In this document: in pieces, positions 17,188 through 25,565 of the stretch
How positions within the stretch are numbered: the stretch's first letter is position 1
Layout: the number at the start of each line of letters is the position of its first letter
Assembly: GCA_000437595.1 (NCBI GenBank)
Contig: FR899841.1
Location: 1-50,935 of the forward strand
Length of the DNA stretch: 50,935 nt
Direction: 5' to 3'
DNA from: Faecalibacterium sp. CAG:74
GTDB taxonomy: Bacteria > Bacillota > Clostridia > Christensenellales > Aristaeellaceae
The notes under the pieces: generated by a model
Databases searched by the model: none
Told to the model about the DNA's origin: nothing
What the model saw: the letters and a program-made list of their open reading frames with translations, nothing else
Position numbers and translations under genes: made by a program

Positions 17188-17275
17188 TTGTCGTGCAGAG
17201 GGTTTCGCCTCTGCGGAGGCGACAAGAAAGCATGAAAACAGATGAAGTCTGCGGTCGCCCCTTGCCCCCCTTCGC
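17188..17275. repeat. Intergenic repeat family B, copy 1
   Basis: An ~87-bp unit with the hairpin TCGCCTC-TGC-GGAGGCGA, then GACAAG, ATGAAAACAG and CTGCGGTCGCCC. It is closely similar to 31188-31274, and a shorter reverse match lies near 42768. Here it abuts the Gx-transporter stop codon. It is non-coding. Confidence 0.75.
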
Positions 17276-17790
17276 TATTTCCCCCACTTGATGTGCTTCA
17301 TGTGCTTCATTACCAGCGTGGCGCTCACGCCGGTCAGCGCGCCGAAGAGAATGCCGCTGAGCATCAGGACAGCCATGTAGTACGCCAATTGCGACGTGTG
17401 GAGGATAATCATCGCCATCACGATTTGCCCGACGTTGTGCATCACGCCGCCGACAATGCTGACCGTGACCGGGTGCATCCACTTCACGCGCGAAAGAAGG
17501 CACATGCTTGCCAGTGACAGCACACCGCCTGCCAGTGCGTACGGCAGTGCCGCCACGCCGCCTAAAAACAGCGAGGACAGCACCACCTTCAGCAGCATCA
17601 GCACCCACGCCGTCGGCAGGGACAGCATGTAGACCGCGAAAATCAGCACGCCGTTGCTTAAGCCTAACTTGATGCCCGGTACGCCCATCAGCGGTGGAAA
17701 CAGGCTCTCCACCCAGCCCAGCACCAGCATCAGCGTCAGCAGCACACTGCACAGCGCAAGCTGCTTTGTGGTGATTCGCTGCTTATTCAT
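17275..17790 (-). CDS. Gx transporter family membrane protein (heptaprenyl diphosphate synthase component I-like)
   Basis: The 171-residue protein has about five hydrophobic segments and the features MLVLGWVESLFPPLMGVPGIKLGLSN and VGGVMHNVGQIVMA, typical of PF07456/Gx transporter proteins. Despite the old synthase name, the family is membrane-embedded and resembles ECF-type substrate-binding subunits; its substrate is unknown. It overlaps the preceding NusG-II gene by 8 bases, so the two are co-translated. This pair is common in Clostridia, often near FMN-binding or Rnf-like genes, none of which are seen here. Confidence 0.88.
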   Translation of the reverse strand: MNKQRITTKQLALCSVLLTLMLVLGWVESLFPPLMGVPGIKLGLSNGVLIFAVYMLSLPTAWVLMLLKVVLSSLFLGGVAALPYALAGGVLSLASMCLLSRVKWMHPVTVSIVGGVMHNVGQIVMAMIILHTSQLAYYMAVLMLSGILFGALTGVSATLVMKHMKHIKWGK

Positions 17791-18415
17791 TTGCTGCGTC
17801 CTCCTGCACGGTCGTCAGCCAGTCCATCAATTCGTCGCGGCTGTACAGCTGGAGCGTCACCTGATTCGGCAGACAGATAATCATGTTGCCCAGAATGCGT
17901 GTGTCCTTGTTTTCCAGCGTCACTTCGCCCTGCTCCACGCAATCCTGATTGTCGCAGTTCGCCTCGTGCATGTCGATGCTTGTCGGGGTGACATGGACGA
18001 TGTTGATGCAGTCGCCGTGGCGGAGGCGATAATAGCCCTCTTCGGTCAGCGGAATCGGCTGATACGTTTTGTCACCGACGGTGACGACGAGGAATGCTTT
18101 CACCTGCGACAGGTCGGGGGTGGCGGTGGCTTCGGGGACGTCTGTGACTTCCGGCGCGGCAGCCGCTTCCGGTGCCGCGGTGATTTCGGGGGTCGCCGCT
18201 GCCTCCGGTGTGCTGGTCGCAAGCTCTGTCGGCGCCTCGGTCAGCGCATCTGTTGCGGTCAGGGGCAGCAAAGGCGCATTGGCGTCTACACTCGCGGGTG
18301 CGTTCCTCCGCAGCACAACCATCAGTACCGCCACAATCAGCAGCAGCGCTGCCACAATCAGCACATTGCACCACAGGCCATTCCGCTTCGCCTTGGGATT
18401 CGTTTCCTTCTTCAT
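17783..18415 (-). CDS. NusG domain II-containing membrane-anchored protein
   Basis: The 210-residue protein has one membrane segment (about 20-37), an Ala/Thr/Pro/Glu linker (about 55-105), and a C-terminal NusG-II domain with HEANCDNQDCVEQGEV and NMIICLPNQVTLQL, the usual cysteine and strand pattern. The domain is extracytoplasmic by topology. It is encoded directly upstream of, and overlapping, the Gx transporter, its usual partner. I chose the ATG at 18415; a TTG at 18430 is possible but too close to its AAAGG. The precise function of this pair is not established. Confidence 0.85.
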   Translation of the reverse strand: MKKETNPKAKRNGLWCNVLIVAALLLIVAVLMVVLRRNAPASVDANAPLLPLTATDALTEAPTELATSTPEAAATPEITAAPEAAAAPEVTDVPEATATPDLSQVKAFLVVTVGDKTYQPIPLTEEGYYRLRHGDCINIVHVTPTSIDMHEANCDNQDCVEQGEVTLENKDTRILGNMIICLPNQVTLQLYSRDELMDWLTTVQEDAANE

Positions 18416-18453
18416 ACCCGTTCCGCACAATCCTTTCGTTATTGAGTATCCCC

Positions 18454-18482
18454 ATCATACAACGCCGAGTCGGATTCGTCAA
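18454..18482 (-). promoter_or_regulatory. Promoter of the NusG-II/Gx pair
   Basis: TTGACG (18477-18482), a 17-base spacer and TATGAT (18454-18459) on the minus strand. Confidence 0.6.
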
Positions 18483-18538
18483 GGGGCGCGCGCGCAGGTG
18501 TTACAAACTTGTCACAAAGCGGCGAATCCATCCCGATG

Positions 18539-19894
18539 TCAGCAGGCGCTTTTGCCCGTTTTATTGGAAGCGGAACGCATTAGTCCGCGCCGCCCCATGG
18601 CAACGAAACCGACAATATCCGCAATCAGCCAGCCCGCCGGAATTGCCAGCCAAATCGCCATCATGCCGAAATGCGGCGCGAAGGCATAGGACAGCACAAC
18701 GCGCAGCCCAAGCGAAAGCACCGTCAGGACGATGCTCATGCCTGCCTGCTCCAAACCGCGGAAAATGGCATAAAGCAGGAACAGGAAGCCGATGCCGATG
18801 TAGCACAGTCCTTCGGTGCGCAGGTACGTTACGCCGATGGAAAGAGACTCTGCCGATGCATTTTTGAGGAACACAAGCAGCAGCGGCTCGGCGAAAATCG
18901 CCACGAGCGTGGAAACAATCAGGCAGAAGCCGCCGGAAAGCAGGAACGCTGTGCGAATGCCGTGACGGAGGCGCTGCGGCTGATTCGCCCCCTGATTCTG
19001 GGCGACGAAGGTCGTGAAGCCGTTGCCGAAGTCCTGCGCGGGGCTGTACGCCAGCGAGTCAATCTTCACGCCGGCGGTGAATGCCGCCATCGCTGCCAGA
19101 CCGAAGCTGTTCACGAGACTCTGCACACACAGGATGCCGAAATTCATGATGGATTGCTGAATGCTGGTCATGGCAGAGACGGAGAAGATGCGCCTGAACA
19201 GCGCGCGGTCGGGGCGCAGGTCGTGCTGCGAGGGCGTCAGCGCTGGAACGCGGAAGAGCACATAACCTAAGCACAGGAAACCGGACAGTACTTGCGAAAT
19301 AAGCGTTGCGACGGCAGCGCCCGCCACGCCCCACGGCAGCACCGCCACGAACAGAAAGTCCAGCGCGACGTTCGTCAGCGACGAAATCAGCAGGAAAACC
19401 AGCGGCGCGGTTGAATTGCCAACGGCGCGGAGCATACACGCCCCGAAGTTATACAGGAACGTCGGGATGATACCGATGAACACAATCAAGAGGTAGCGGG
19501 AGAGAACGCCCTGCGCTTCAGGCGGAATGCGCAGGAGCGCCATCATGACGGGCAGGAGCGCGTAGGAAAGGATGGTCAGCAGCGCTGATACGCCCGCAAT
19601 CAGCACAAACGCATTGCCGACCGTTTTGCGCACGCCGGCATCGTCTTTCTGCCCGAAAAGCTGGCTGACAACCACGCCGCTGCCCATGCACAGCCCGGTG
19701 ACGATGCTCGTGAGCAGAATCATGACGGAAAACGCGCTGCCGACGGCGGCAAGGGCGATTTCACCGCAGTATCGCCCGACGACGAAGGTGTCCACGAGGT
19801 TATAAAGCTGCTGGAGCAGATTGCCCGCCATCAGCGGCAGAGAAAAACGGAGCAATCCGCGGAAAATCGAACCATGGGTCAAGTCAACATTCAT
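18539..19894 (-). CDS. MATE family efflux transporter
   Basis: The 451-residue protein has 12 predicted membrane segments and family motifs LLRFSLPLMAGNLLQQLYNLVDTFVVGR at the N-terminus and SGVVVSQLFGQKDDAGVRKT after segment 2. MATE pumps export cationic or other small molecules against sodium or proton gradients; the substrate is not predictable. Length and N-terminal signature fit the DinF/NorM-like clostridial group. It is monocistronic with a strong promoter, and AAGGAGAA precedes the ATG at a slightly long distance. The polysaccharide locus already has a flippase, so a transporter role in drug or metabolite efflux is likelier. Confidence 0.92.
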   Translation of the reverse strand: MNVDLTHGSIFRGLLRFSLPLMAGNLLQQLYNLVDTFVVGRYCGEIALAAVGSAFSVMILLTSIVTGLCMGSGVVVSQLFGQKDDAGVRKTVGNAFVLIAGVSALLTILSYALLPVMMALLRIPPEAQGVLSRYLLIVFIGIIPTFLYNFGACMLRAVGNSTAPLVFLLISSLTNVALDFLFVAVLPWGVAGAAVATLISQVLSGFLCLGYVLFRVPALTPSQHDLRPDRALFRRIFSVSAMTSIQQSIMNFGILCVQSLVNSFGLAAMAAFTAGVKIDSLAYSPAQDFGNGFTTFVAQNQGANQPQRLRHGIRTAFLLSGGFCLIVSTLVAIFAEPLLLVFLKNASAESLSIGVTYLRTEGLCYIGIGFLFLLYAIFRGLEQAGMSIVLTVLSLGLRVVLSYAFAPHFGMMAIWLAIPAGWLIADIVGFVAMGRRGLMRSASNKTGKSAC

Positions 19895-19926
19895 AATAAA
19901 GGAATTCTCCTTTCACTGCACAGGAT

Positions 19927-19955
19927 AGTATAGGTGAAAAAACGGGAAACGTCAA
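19927..19955 (-). promoter_or_regulatory. Promoter of the MATE gene
   Basis: TTGACG (19950-19955), a 17-base spacer and TATACT (19927-19932) on the minus strand. Confidence 0.65.
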
Positions 19956-20112
19956 GTATGGCGCAAAGGCAGAGAAATCAAGGCAAAGAACGAAAAAACA
20001 CAAAAAAAACAATTTTGGCGCGAAAACGATTTCACATCGTTAAATCAAGGGGTTGCTGTGAAAGTGGGGAATTTTGCAGGAAGATTGGTCAAAAATTGCA
20101 AGCGGCAAGCCC

Positions 20113-20142
20113 TTGACAACCCTGCGTCAATTCCTCTATAAT
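20113..20142 (+). promoter_or_regulatory. Promoter of the peptide-transport operon
   Basis: TTGACA (20113-20118), an 18-base spacer and TATAAT (20137-20142). Upstream, TTTCACA (20030-20036) and TGTGAAA (20057-20063) form a spaced inverted repeat that could be a regulator site. The remainder of 19956-20112 is A-rich with no gene seen. Confidence 0.7.
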
Positions 20143-20204
20143 GAATATCAACGTATCATTTGCATCGTGTCATCTGGTACGAAATGAATTGGAGGGGTTA
20201 GACC

Positions 20205-22703
20205 ATGAAGAAGATTCTCTCTCTGGTCCTGTCTGCGTGCATGATGCTGAGTGCGGCTGCGCTGGCAGAAGGCACGTTCACGCCTGCTGATTCCTACGAT
20301 GTCGGTGAGCGCGTGTACAACGCGGGCACTGTCACGCTGGAAAAGAGCGAGGGGAGCGCGCAGACGGTTTCTACCGATCAGTATGTCGGCGAAGCTGGCA
20401 AGGACTACACCGATGAAAAGGTGTACACCTACAACAGCTACACCCCCGGCATTAACTCTTCTCTGAACTGGGACCCGCTCTCCTGGGAAACGAACGAAGA
20501 CACTGATATTTTGAACAATGTCAGCTCTGGTTTCTACACCTTCGTTCTGAATTCCGAAAAGAATGGCTACTCCGTCATGCCCGAACTGGCTGCTGAAATG
20601 CCGGTGGACGTGACCGCTGAGTATGTCGGTCAGTACGGCGTGAAGGAAGGCGAGACCGCCAAGGCTTGGCGTATCGCGCTGAACAAGCTCGCCAAGTGGG
20701 AAGATGGCACCCCCATCACCGCTGATGACTATGTGTACTCCATGCAGCAGCTGCTCAACCCGAAGATGCTGAATCGCCGCGCTGACAGCTACTATGCTGG
20801 CGAGTTCGTCATCTACAACGCGAAGAACTACCTCTACGCGGGCAAGACGACCTATGACCTGATTGCAGACACTGCCGAGAACCTCGTTGCCGCCGGCACC
20901 GATGTGTACCTCGACATGAGCGCTTGGGGCATGGTCGGCGCGCTGGACGCGGAGGGCAATCCCGCGCCGCAGTATGTGAACATTGCGGACGACACGATGT
21001 ACCGCGATGCTTCTGTTGAAGACGAAACCGCTGCCGAAGCGTGGGTCTCCGCAAAGTACCTGTTTGACAACTACTTTGCCGCGGGTCAGCAGTATGAGTC
21101 CATGCAGGCTCAGTACCTGTACACCGCCAGCGTTGCGGATGCCGCAACGTGGGACGAAGTTGGCTTCAAGAAGGTTGACGATTACACCGTTGACTTCATC
21201 CTGGCCAACCCCGTGAACGAAGCGAACTTCTATGTGCCCTACAACCTGTCTTCCTCCTACCTGGTCTACAAGCCCGTTTACGAAGCCTGCAAGACCTTCT
21301 ACAAGGACGGCAAGGAAGTTGCCACCGAGGAAGAAGCGGACGAAGTGAAGACCAAGTACGGCCGTTCCGTGGAGAACACGGTTTCCTACGGCCCGTACAA
21401 GCTGTCTTCCTTCGAACTGGACAAGGAATACACCCTGACCCGCAATGACAACTGGTATGGCTATCATGACGGCAACCACGTCGGCCAGTATCAGACGGAC
21501 ATCTACAAGGTGACCTGCATTGCCGACCACGCGACCCAGGTGCTGGCGTTCGAAAAGGGCGAGATTGATGACATCGCTCTGCAGGCGGACGACCTGAAGA
21601 AGTACGGCAACAGCAAGTACATCAAGTACGGCCCGAACAACGGCTACACCACCAAGCTGACCATGAACACCGACTATGAGAAGCTGCTGTCTCACGGCAC
21701 CAATAGTCAGGTTCTGGTGATCCCGGAATTCCGTCAGGCGATTTCTTACTCCTATGACCGTAAGGAATTTGCTTCCTCCTTCACCGCGGCTGGCACGGCT
21801 GGCTTTGGCCTGATCAACGAACTGTACTGCTACGACCCCTTCACCGGCGCGCTGTATCGTGACAGCGAACCCGCGAAGGCAGTCCTCTGCCGTCTGTTCG
21901 ACCTGACCTGGGGCGAGGGCGGCGACTACGACACCCTCGACGAAGCGTACGAAGCCATGACCGGCTACGAGGTCGAAAAGGCTCGCGCGCTGATGGCGGT
22001 TGCGTATGACAAGGCTGTCGCTGCCGGCATCTACGATGGCACCAGCGACATCAAGATTGACCTGCGCGTGTACCAGAGCGACGCTATCTACGTCAACATG
22101 TTCAACTACCTGAACGCCGCGCTGAAGAACGCTTGCGTTGGCACGCCGTTTGAAGGCAAGGTCGAAATGACCATGACCGTGGACACCGACTACTACAAAA
22201 CCATGCAGTCCGGCAACGCGGACATGATCTTCACCACTTGGGGCGGCGCGACGATGGCTCCCTTCGGCGTGTTCGGCAACTGCTACACCGACGATGCGTA
22301 CGGCAAGGGCAACCAGAACGAATACGGCTATGACACCACCACCATCGACATTGTTTACAATGTGGAAGGCGTTGGCGAAATCACCGACACCCTGCAGAAC
22401 TGGGCGAACTGGTGCAACAGCCAGAAAGTTCCGTCCATCGAGGAAAAGCTGGGCAAGTTCGCTGATTACACCTACGACACTCGTCTGCAGTTTGCGACCG
22501 CTGTCGAAGGCGCGTTCATGAACTGGTATCCCTGCTCCTCCATCTACTACCGCAACACCGCGAGCATGAACTCCCAGAAGGTGAACACCGTTGTTGATAC
22601 CTACGTTACGCTGATCGGCTTCGGCGGCATTCAGTACATGACGTACAACTACGATGACGCTGAGTGGGCGGACTACATTGCCAACAACACCCTGGAATAC
22701 TAA
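20205..22703 (+). CDS. Peptide ABC transporter substrate-binding protein (family 5), oversized
   Basis: The 832-residue exported protein has a signal peptide cleaved near AALA-EG (about 21) and an AGGGG-type ribosome binding site. Family-5 features include NVSSGFYTFV, ELAAEMPVDV, WRIALNKLAKWEDGTPITADDYVYSMQQLLNP, GPYKLSSFELDKEYTLTRNDNWYG and the late WGGATMAPFGVFGNCY. Usual OppA/DppA proteins have about 540 residues; the extra length lies mainly between residues 200 and 300 and in the C-terminal half. It is rich in Tyr, Asp and Asn. No lipobox sits at a normal distance, so how it is held at a Gram-positive surface is unclear. First gene of the importer operon. Confidence 0.88.
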   Translation: MKKILSLVLSACMMLSAAALAEGTFTPADSYDVGERVYNAGTVTLEKSEGSAQTVSTDQYVGEAGKDYTDEKVYTYNSYTPGINSSLNWDPLSWETNEDTDILNNVSSGFYTFVLNSEKNGYSVMPELAAEMPVDVTAEYVGQYGVKEGETAKAWRIALNKLAKWEDGTPITADDYVYSMQQLLNPKMLNRRADSYYAGEFVIYNAKNYLYAGKTTYDLIADTAENLVAAGTDVYLDMSAWGMVGALDAEGNPAPQYVNIADDTMYRDASVEDETAAEAWVSAKYLFDNYFAAGQQYESMQAQYLYTASVADAATWDEVGFKKVDDYTVDFILANPVNEANFYVPYNLSSSYLVYKPVYEACKTFYKDGKEVATEEEADEVKTKYGRSVENTVSYGPYKLSSFELDKEYTLTRNDNWYGYHDGNHVGQYQTDIYKVTCIADHATQVLAFEKGEIDDIALQADDLKKYGNSKYIKYGPNNGYTTKLTMNTDYEKLLSHGTNSQVLVIPEFRQAISYSYDRKEFASSFTAAGTAGFGLINELYCYDPFTGALYRDSEPAKAVLCRLFDLTWGEGGDYDTLDEAYEAMTGYEVEKARALMAVAYDKAVAAGIYDGTSDIKIDLRVYQSDAIYVNMFNYLNAALKNACVGTPFEGKVEMTMTVDTDYYKTMQSGNADMIFTTWGGATMAPFGVFGNCYTDDAYGKGNQNEYGYDTTTIDIVYNVEGVGEITDTLQNWANWCNSQKVPSIEEKLGKFADYTYDTRLQFATAVEGAFMNWYPCSSIYYRNTASMNSQKVNTVVDTYVTLIGFGGIQYMTYNYDDAEWADYIANNTLEY

Positions 22704-23048
22704 TTCAAGGCGCACATTTGCCGTGATTCTCTGAACCTCGGCACGGGCATGGGGGCCTTTTGACCCCCATGCCCGATGTGCGTGTTAAAAACCGGTTGAT
22801 TTTCGGGCGTTTCTTAAGGGGACGCTATGATTCCAAAGAGAAAAGTACAGAATAGTGATTCCTTAAGAAATGCCCAATAGGGATTCAATCCAGTCAGGCA
22901 AGCCCAGTCCGCGGTGATGCGCACCTCCAGCCGCATCCTCCGCGACCCGTCACGGGTGGGGCGACGCACCCTGACGGTCGGAAGCAGAGGGCGGCGGGTT
23001 TTCCCATCCCTCCCTTCCACTCAATATGAAAAACGGAGGTAACGTGGA
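22704..23048 (+). other. 345-base intergenic region with strong RNA folds between oppA-like and oppB-like genes
   Basis: No gene is seen. A stable hairpin (GGGCATGGGGG 22745-22755, CCCCCATGCCC 22764-22774, extended by GCAC/GTGC) has no U-tract and could protect the binding-protein mRNA end or dampen transcription. A second inverted repeat, 22805-22819 with 22861-22875 (14 of 15 pairs), encloses 41 bases. The ribosome binding site of the next gene is CGGAGG near 23034. Confidence 0.65.
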
Positions 23049-24029
23049 ATGTCCAAAAATGGTATGACACGATACATCATCAAGCGTGTCCTGTACATGT
23101 TCCTGGTGCTGTTCATCATCATGACCATGTGCTTTATCCTGATTAAGCTGCTGCCGCTGCCCGCCGTCCGCGAAATGGGCCGCGACATCAACCTCGTGCT
23201 CGCCAAGCGCGAAAAGATGGGCTACAACAAGCCGATCATGGTGCAGTACTTCCTGTACCTGAAGAGCATCCTGACCGAATGGGACTGGGGCGTCGGCGAG
23301 CAGATGTATGAAGGCATGGGTGTTTGGGCTGTCATGATGCAGAAGCTGCCCTACACGGTGCTGGTCAACCTGTATTCTATCCTGATTGCGATTCCGCTGG
23401 GCCTTGCTTTCGGTATCTATGCGGCGCTGAAGAAGAACAAGTGGCAGGATAACTTCATTTCCACCATGGTCATGGTCTTCATCTCGGTGCCAAGCTATGT
23501 GTACGCCTTCTTGGTGCAGTACTTCCTGTGCTTCAAGCTCGGCTGGTTCCCCTTGCAGGCGGCAAGTTTGTCACAGGCGGGCGGGTCACTGTTCAGCTGG
23601 ACAATGTTCGTATCGCTGATTCCGGCGGTGCTGTCGCTGGGCTTCGGCGTTGTGGCAGGCTTGACGCGCTACACCCGTGCGGAGCTGAGCGAGGTGCTGA
23701 CCGGTGACTACATGCTGCTGGCGCGCACGAAAGGTCTGACCAAGGCACAGGCAATTTCCCGTCACGCGCTGCGCAACGCAATGGTCGTCATCCTGCCGAT
23801 GATTATTGGTGAATTCATCGGTATTCTGGGCGGCTCGATGATTATCGAAAACATCTTCGGCATTCCCGGCATCGGCAACCTGTACATCAACTCCATCAAT
23901 GTCCGCGATTATAATTTCTTCATGGCGCTGAACGTGTTCTATACGGCAATCGGCCTGGTTTCGGGCATTGTCATTGACATCAGCTACGGGTTTATTGACC
24001 CGCGCATCAGAATGGGGTCGAAGAAATGA
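23049..24029 (+). CDS. Peptide ABC transporter permease (OppB-like)
   Basis: The 326-residue inner-membrane permease has six hydrophobic segments, starting MTRYIIKRVLYMFLVLFIIMTMCFIL. The coupling loop ARTKGLTKAQAISRHALRNA and the following GSMIIENIFGIPGIGNLYINSI are the family signatures. It pairs with the OppC-like permease to form the channel. It is the only component of normal length in this operon. The next gene overlaps it by 4 bases (ATGA). Confidence 0.93.
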   Translation: MSKNGMTRYIIKRVLYMFLVLFIIMTMCFILIKLLPLPAVREMGRDINLVLAKREKMGYNKPIMVQYFLYLKSILTEWDWGVGEQMYEGMGVWAVMMQKLPYTVLVNLYSILIAIPLGLAFGIYAALKKNKWQDNFISTMVMVFISVPSYVYAFLVQYFLCFKLGWFPLQAASLSQAGGSLFSWTMFVSLIPAVLSLGFGVVAGLTRYTRAELSEVLTGDYMLLARTKGLTKAQAISRHALRNAMVVILPMIIGEFIGILGGSMIIENIFGIPGIGNLYINSINVRDYNFFMALNVFYTAIGLVSGIVIDISYGFIDPRIRMGSKK

Positions 24030-25564
24030 TGGAAAAAAATCTGTATCCGGAAATCCCGAAGGAAAAGTTTGCGTTTATTCACAAGGATGAGCGCATCCAT
24101 GACGAAAAGCTGCAGACCAAGTCCATCAGCTATCTGGGCGACGCGTGGCTGCGCTTCCGCAAGAACAAGTCCTCCGTTGTGGCGTTCTGCCTGATTGTGT
24201 TCCTGCTGCTGTTTGCCATCATCACGCCGTTTGTCTCGCCGTACACGGTGCAGTTCCGTGACGGCTACTACAAGTCGGTGCTGCCGAAGAACACGCTGTT
24301 TGAAAACGCGGGCTTCTGGGATGGCGCACGCAAGGAAAAGGTCAGCGAAATCGGCTACCATTACTACAACGCCATCGGTCAGGAAACGGGCGTGCCGGTC
24401 GTTAAGAAGGAATATGACCACTACACCGATTCAAACGGTGTGACGTACTACAACCTGCGCGTGGATTCCTACGCGCTGGTCGGCTTCGCGTATGTCAACC
24501 TGAGCGAAACGGAATACAACAACCTGATGGCGTATCAGAACGAGAAGGACATTCAGGTCATCTACCCGCTGCAGAAGACCCACAATTCGCAGTACATGAT
24601 GGGCAACGGCGGCGCGAACTTCTGGTACCAGCTCAAGGACGAGAGCGTGAACACCAACGGTGATCCGGCGCTGGATGAAAACGGCAGCCTGATTCCGAAC
24701 TACCTCACGTCCGACAACCCGAACAAGGCGAACTACAACAGCAAGCGCATTGCCGGCGACGACGGCGCGGATGGGCAGTGGTACACCTACGCCCAGAAGA
24801 ACCAGACTGGCTACCGCGTGCGTGTGCACTATCTGGAGTACTTCCGCTATGTCAACGGCTATGAACCCACGTTCATTTTCGGCACGAACAACTACGGGCA
24901 GGATATTTTCACCTGCCTGGCAGTCGGCGCGCGCCTGAGCTTCCTGCTGTCCATCGTCGTGGCGAGCATCAACTTCATCCTCGGCGTGCTGTATGGCTCC
25001 ATCGAGGGTTACTACGGCGGCGCGGTTGACATGGTGATGGAGCGTATCTCCGACGTGCTGAACAGCGTGCCGTTCATGGTCGTCGCAACCCTGTTCCAGC
25101 TGCACTTGGCGGAAAAGGTGGGCGTGCTGCCATCCCTGCTGTTCGCCTTCGTCCTGACCGGCTGGGTTGGTACGGCGGCGCGTGTGCGTACGCAGTTCTA
25201 CCGCTTCAAGGGTCAGGAATACGTCTTGGCGGCGCGCACGCTGGGCGCATCCGACGCTCGCTTGATTTTCAAGCACATCTTCCCGAACAGCCTGGGCACC
25301 ATCGTGACCGGCGCGGTCATGACCATCCCCGGCGTCATTTTCTCCGAATCCATGCTCAGCTACCTGCACATCATCAATCTGGAAACGTCGTCGCTGACCT
25401 CCATCGGCACGCTGCTTTCCGGCGGTCAGGCGTACTTGAGCACCTACCCCCACATCATCATGTTCCCGGCAATCTTCATCGCCATTTTGGAAATTGCTTT
25501 CAACCTGTTTGGTAATGGCCTGCGCGACGCGCTGAATCCTTCGTTGAGAGGAGCGGACGACTGA
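24026..25564 (+). CDS. Peptide ABC transporter permease (OppC-like) with a large extracytoplasmic insert
   Basis: The 512-residue permease has a cytoplasmic N-terminus with a first membrane segment at about 50-72 (VVAFCLIVFLLLFAIITPFV). The family core resumes only near residue 285 at FIFGTNNYGQDIFTCLAVGARLSF. The coupling loop is LAARTLGASDARLIFKHIFPNS. Typical OppC proteins are about 300 residues, with some 60 residues between segments 1 and 2; here that loop has about 210, Tyr/Asn-rich, and by topology it faces outside. It may help capture or dock the enlarged binding protein; that is inference. Overlaps the preceding gene by 4 bases and ends one base before the next start. Confidence 0.9.
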   Translation: MMEKNLYPEIPKEKFAFIHKDERIHDEKLQTKSISYLGDAWLRFRKNKSSVVAFCLIVFLLLFAIITPFVSPYTVQFRDGYYKSVLPKNTLFENAGFWDGARKEKVSEIGYHYYNAIGQETGVPVVKKEYDHYTDSNGVTYYNLRVDSYALVGFAYVNLSETEYNNLMAYQNEKDIQVIYPLQKTHNSQYMMGNGGANFWYQLKDESVNTNGDPALDENGSLIPNYLTSDNPNKANYNSKRIAGDDGADGQWYTYAQKNQTGYRVRVHYLEYFRYVNGYEPTFIFGTNNYGQDIFTCLAVGARLSFLLSIVVASINFILGVLYGSIEGYYGGAVDMVMERISDVLNSVPFMVVATLFQLHLAEKVGVLPSLLFAFVLTGWVGTAARVRTQFYRFKGQEYVLAARTLGASDARLIFKHIFPNSLGTIVTGAVMTIPGVIFSESMLSYLHIINLETSSLTSIGTLLSGGQAYLSTYPHIIMFPAIFIAILEIAFNLFGNGLRDALNPSLRGADD

Positions 25565-25565
25565 T

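Noticed and set aside
19934..20116. 60-residue ORF upstream of the transporter operon
   Set aside because: It is A-rich, lacks a ribosome binding site and runs into the -35 box of the operon promoter.
20205..20280. Lipobox (LSAC) in the binding protein
   Set aside because: The cysteine is at residue 12, leaving too short a hydrophobic region for a lipoprotein signal; a signal peptidase I site after ALA fits better.
20148..22715. 855-residue open frame antisense to the binding-protein gene
   Set aside because: The sense frame has a signal peptide, ribosome binding site and family motifs. The antisense frame is open because the gene avoids TTA, CTA and TCA codons. The same applies to long antisense frames at 313-2199, 3431-7312, 24431-25771, 26223-27779, 27884-30226, 33417-34889 and 37008-38630.
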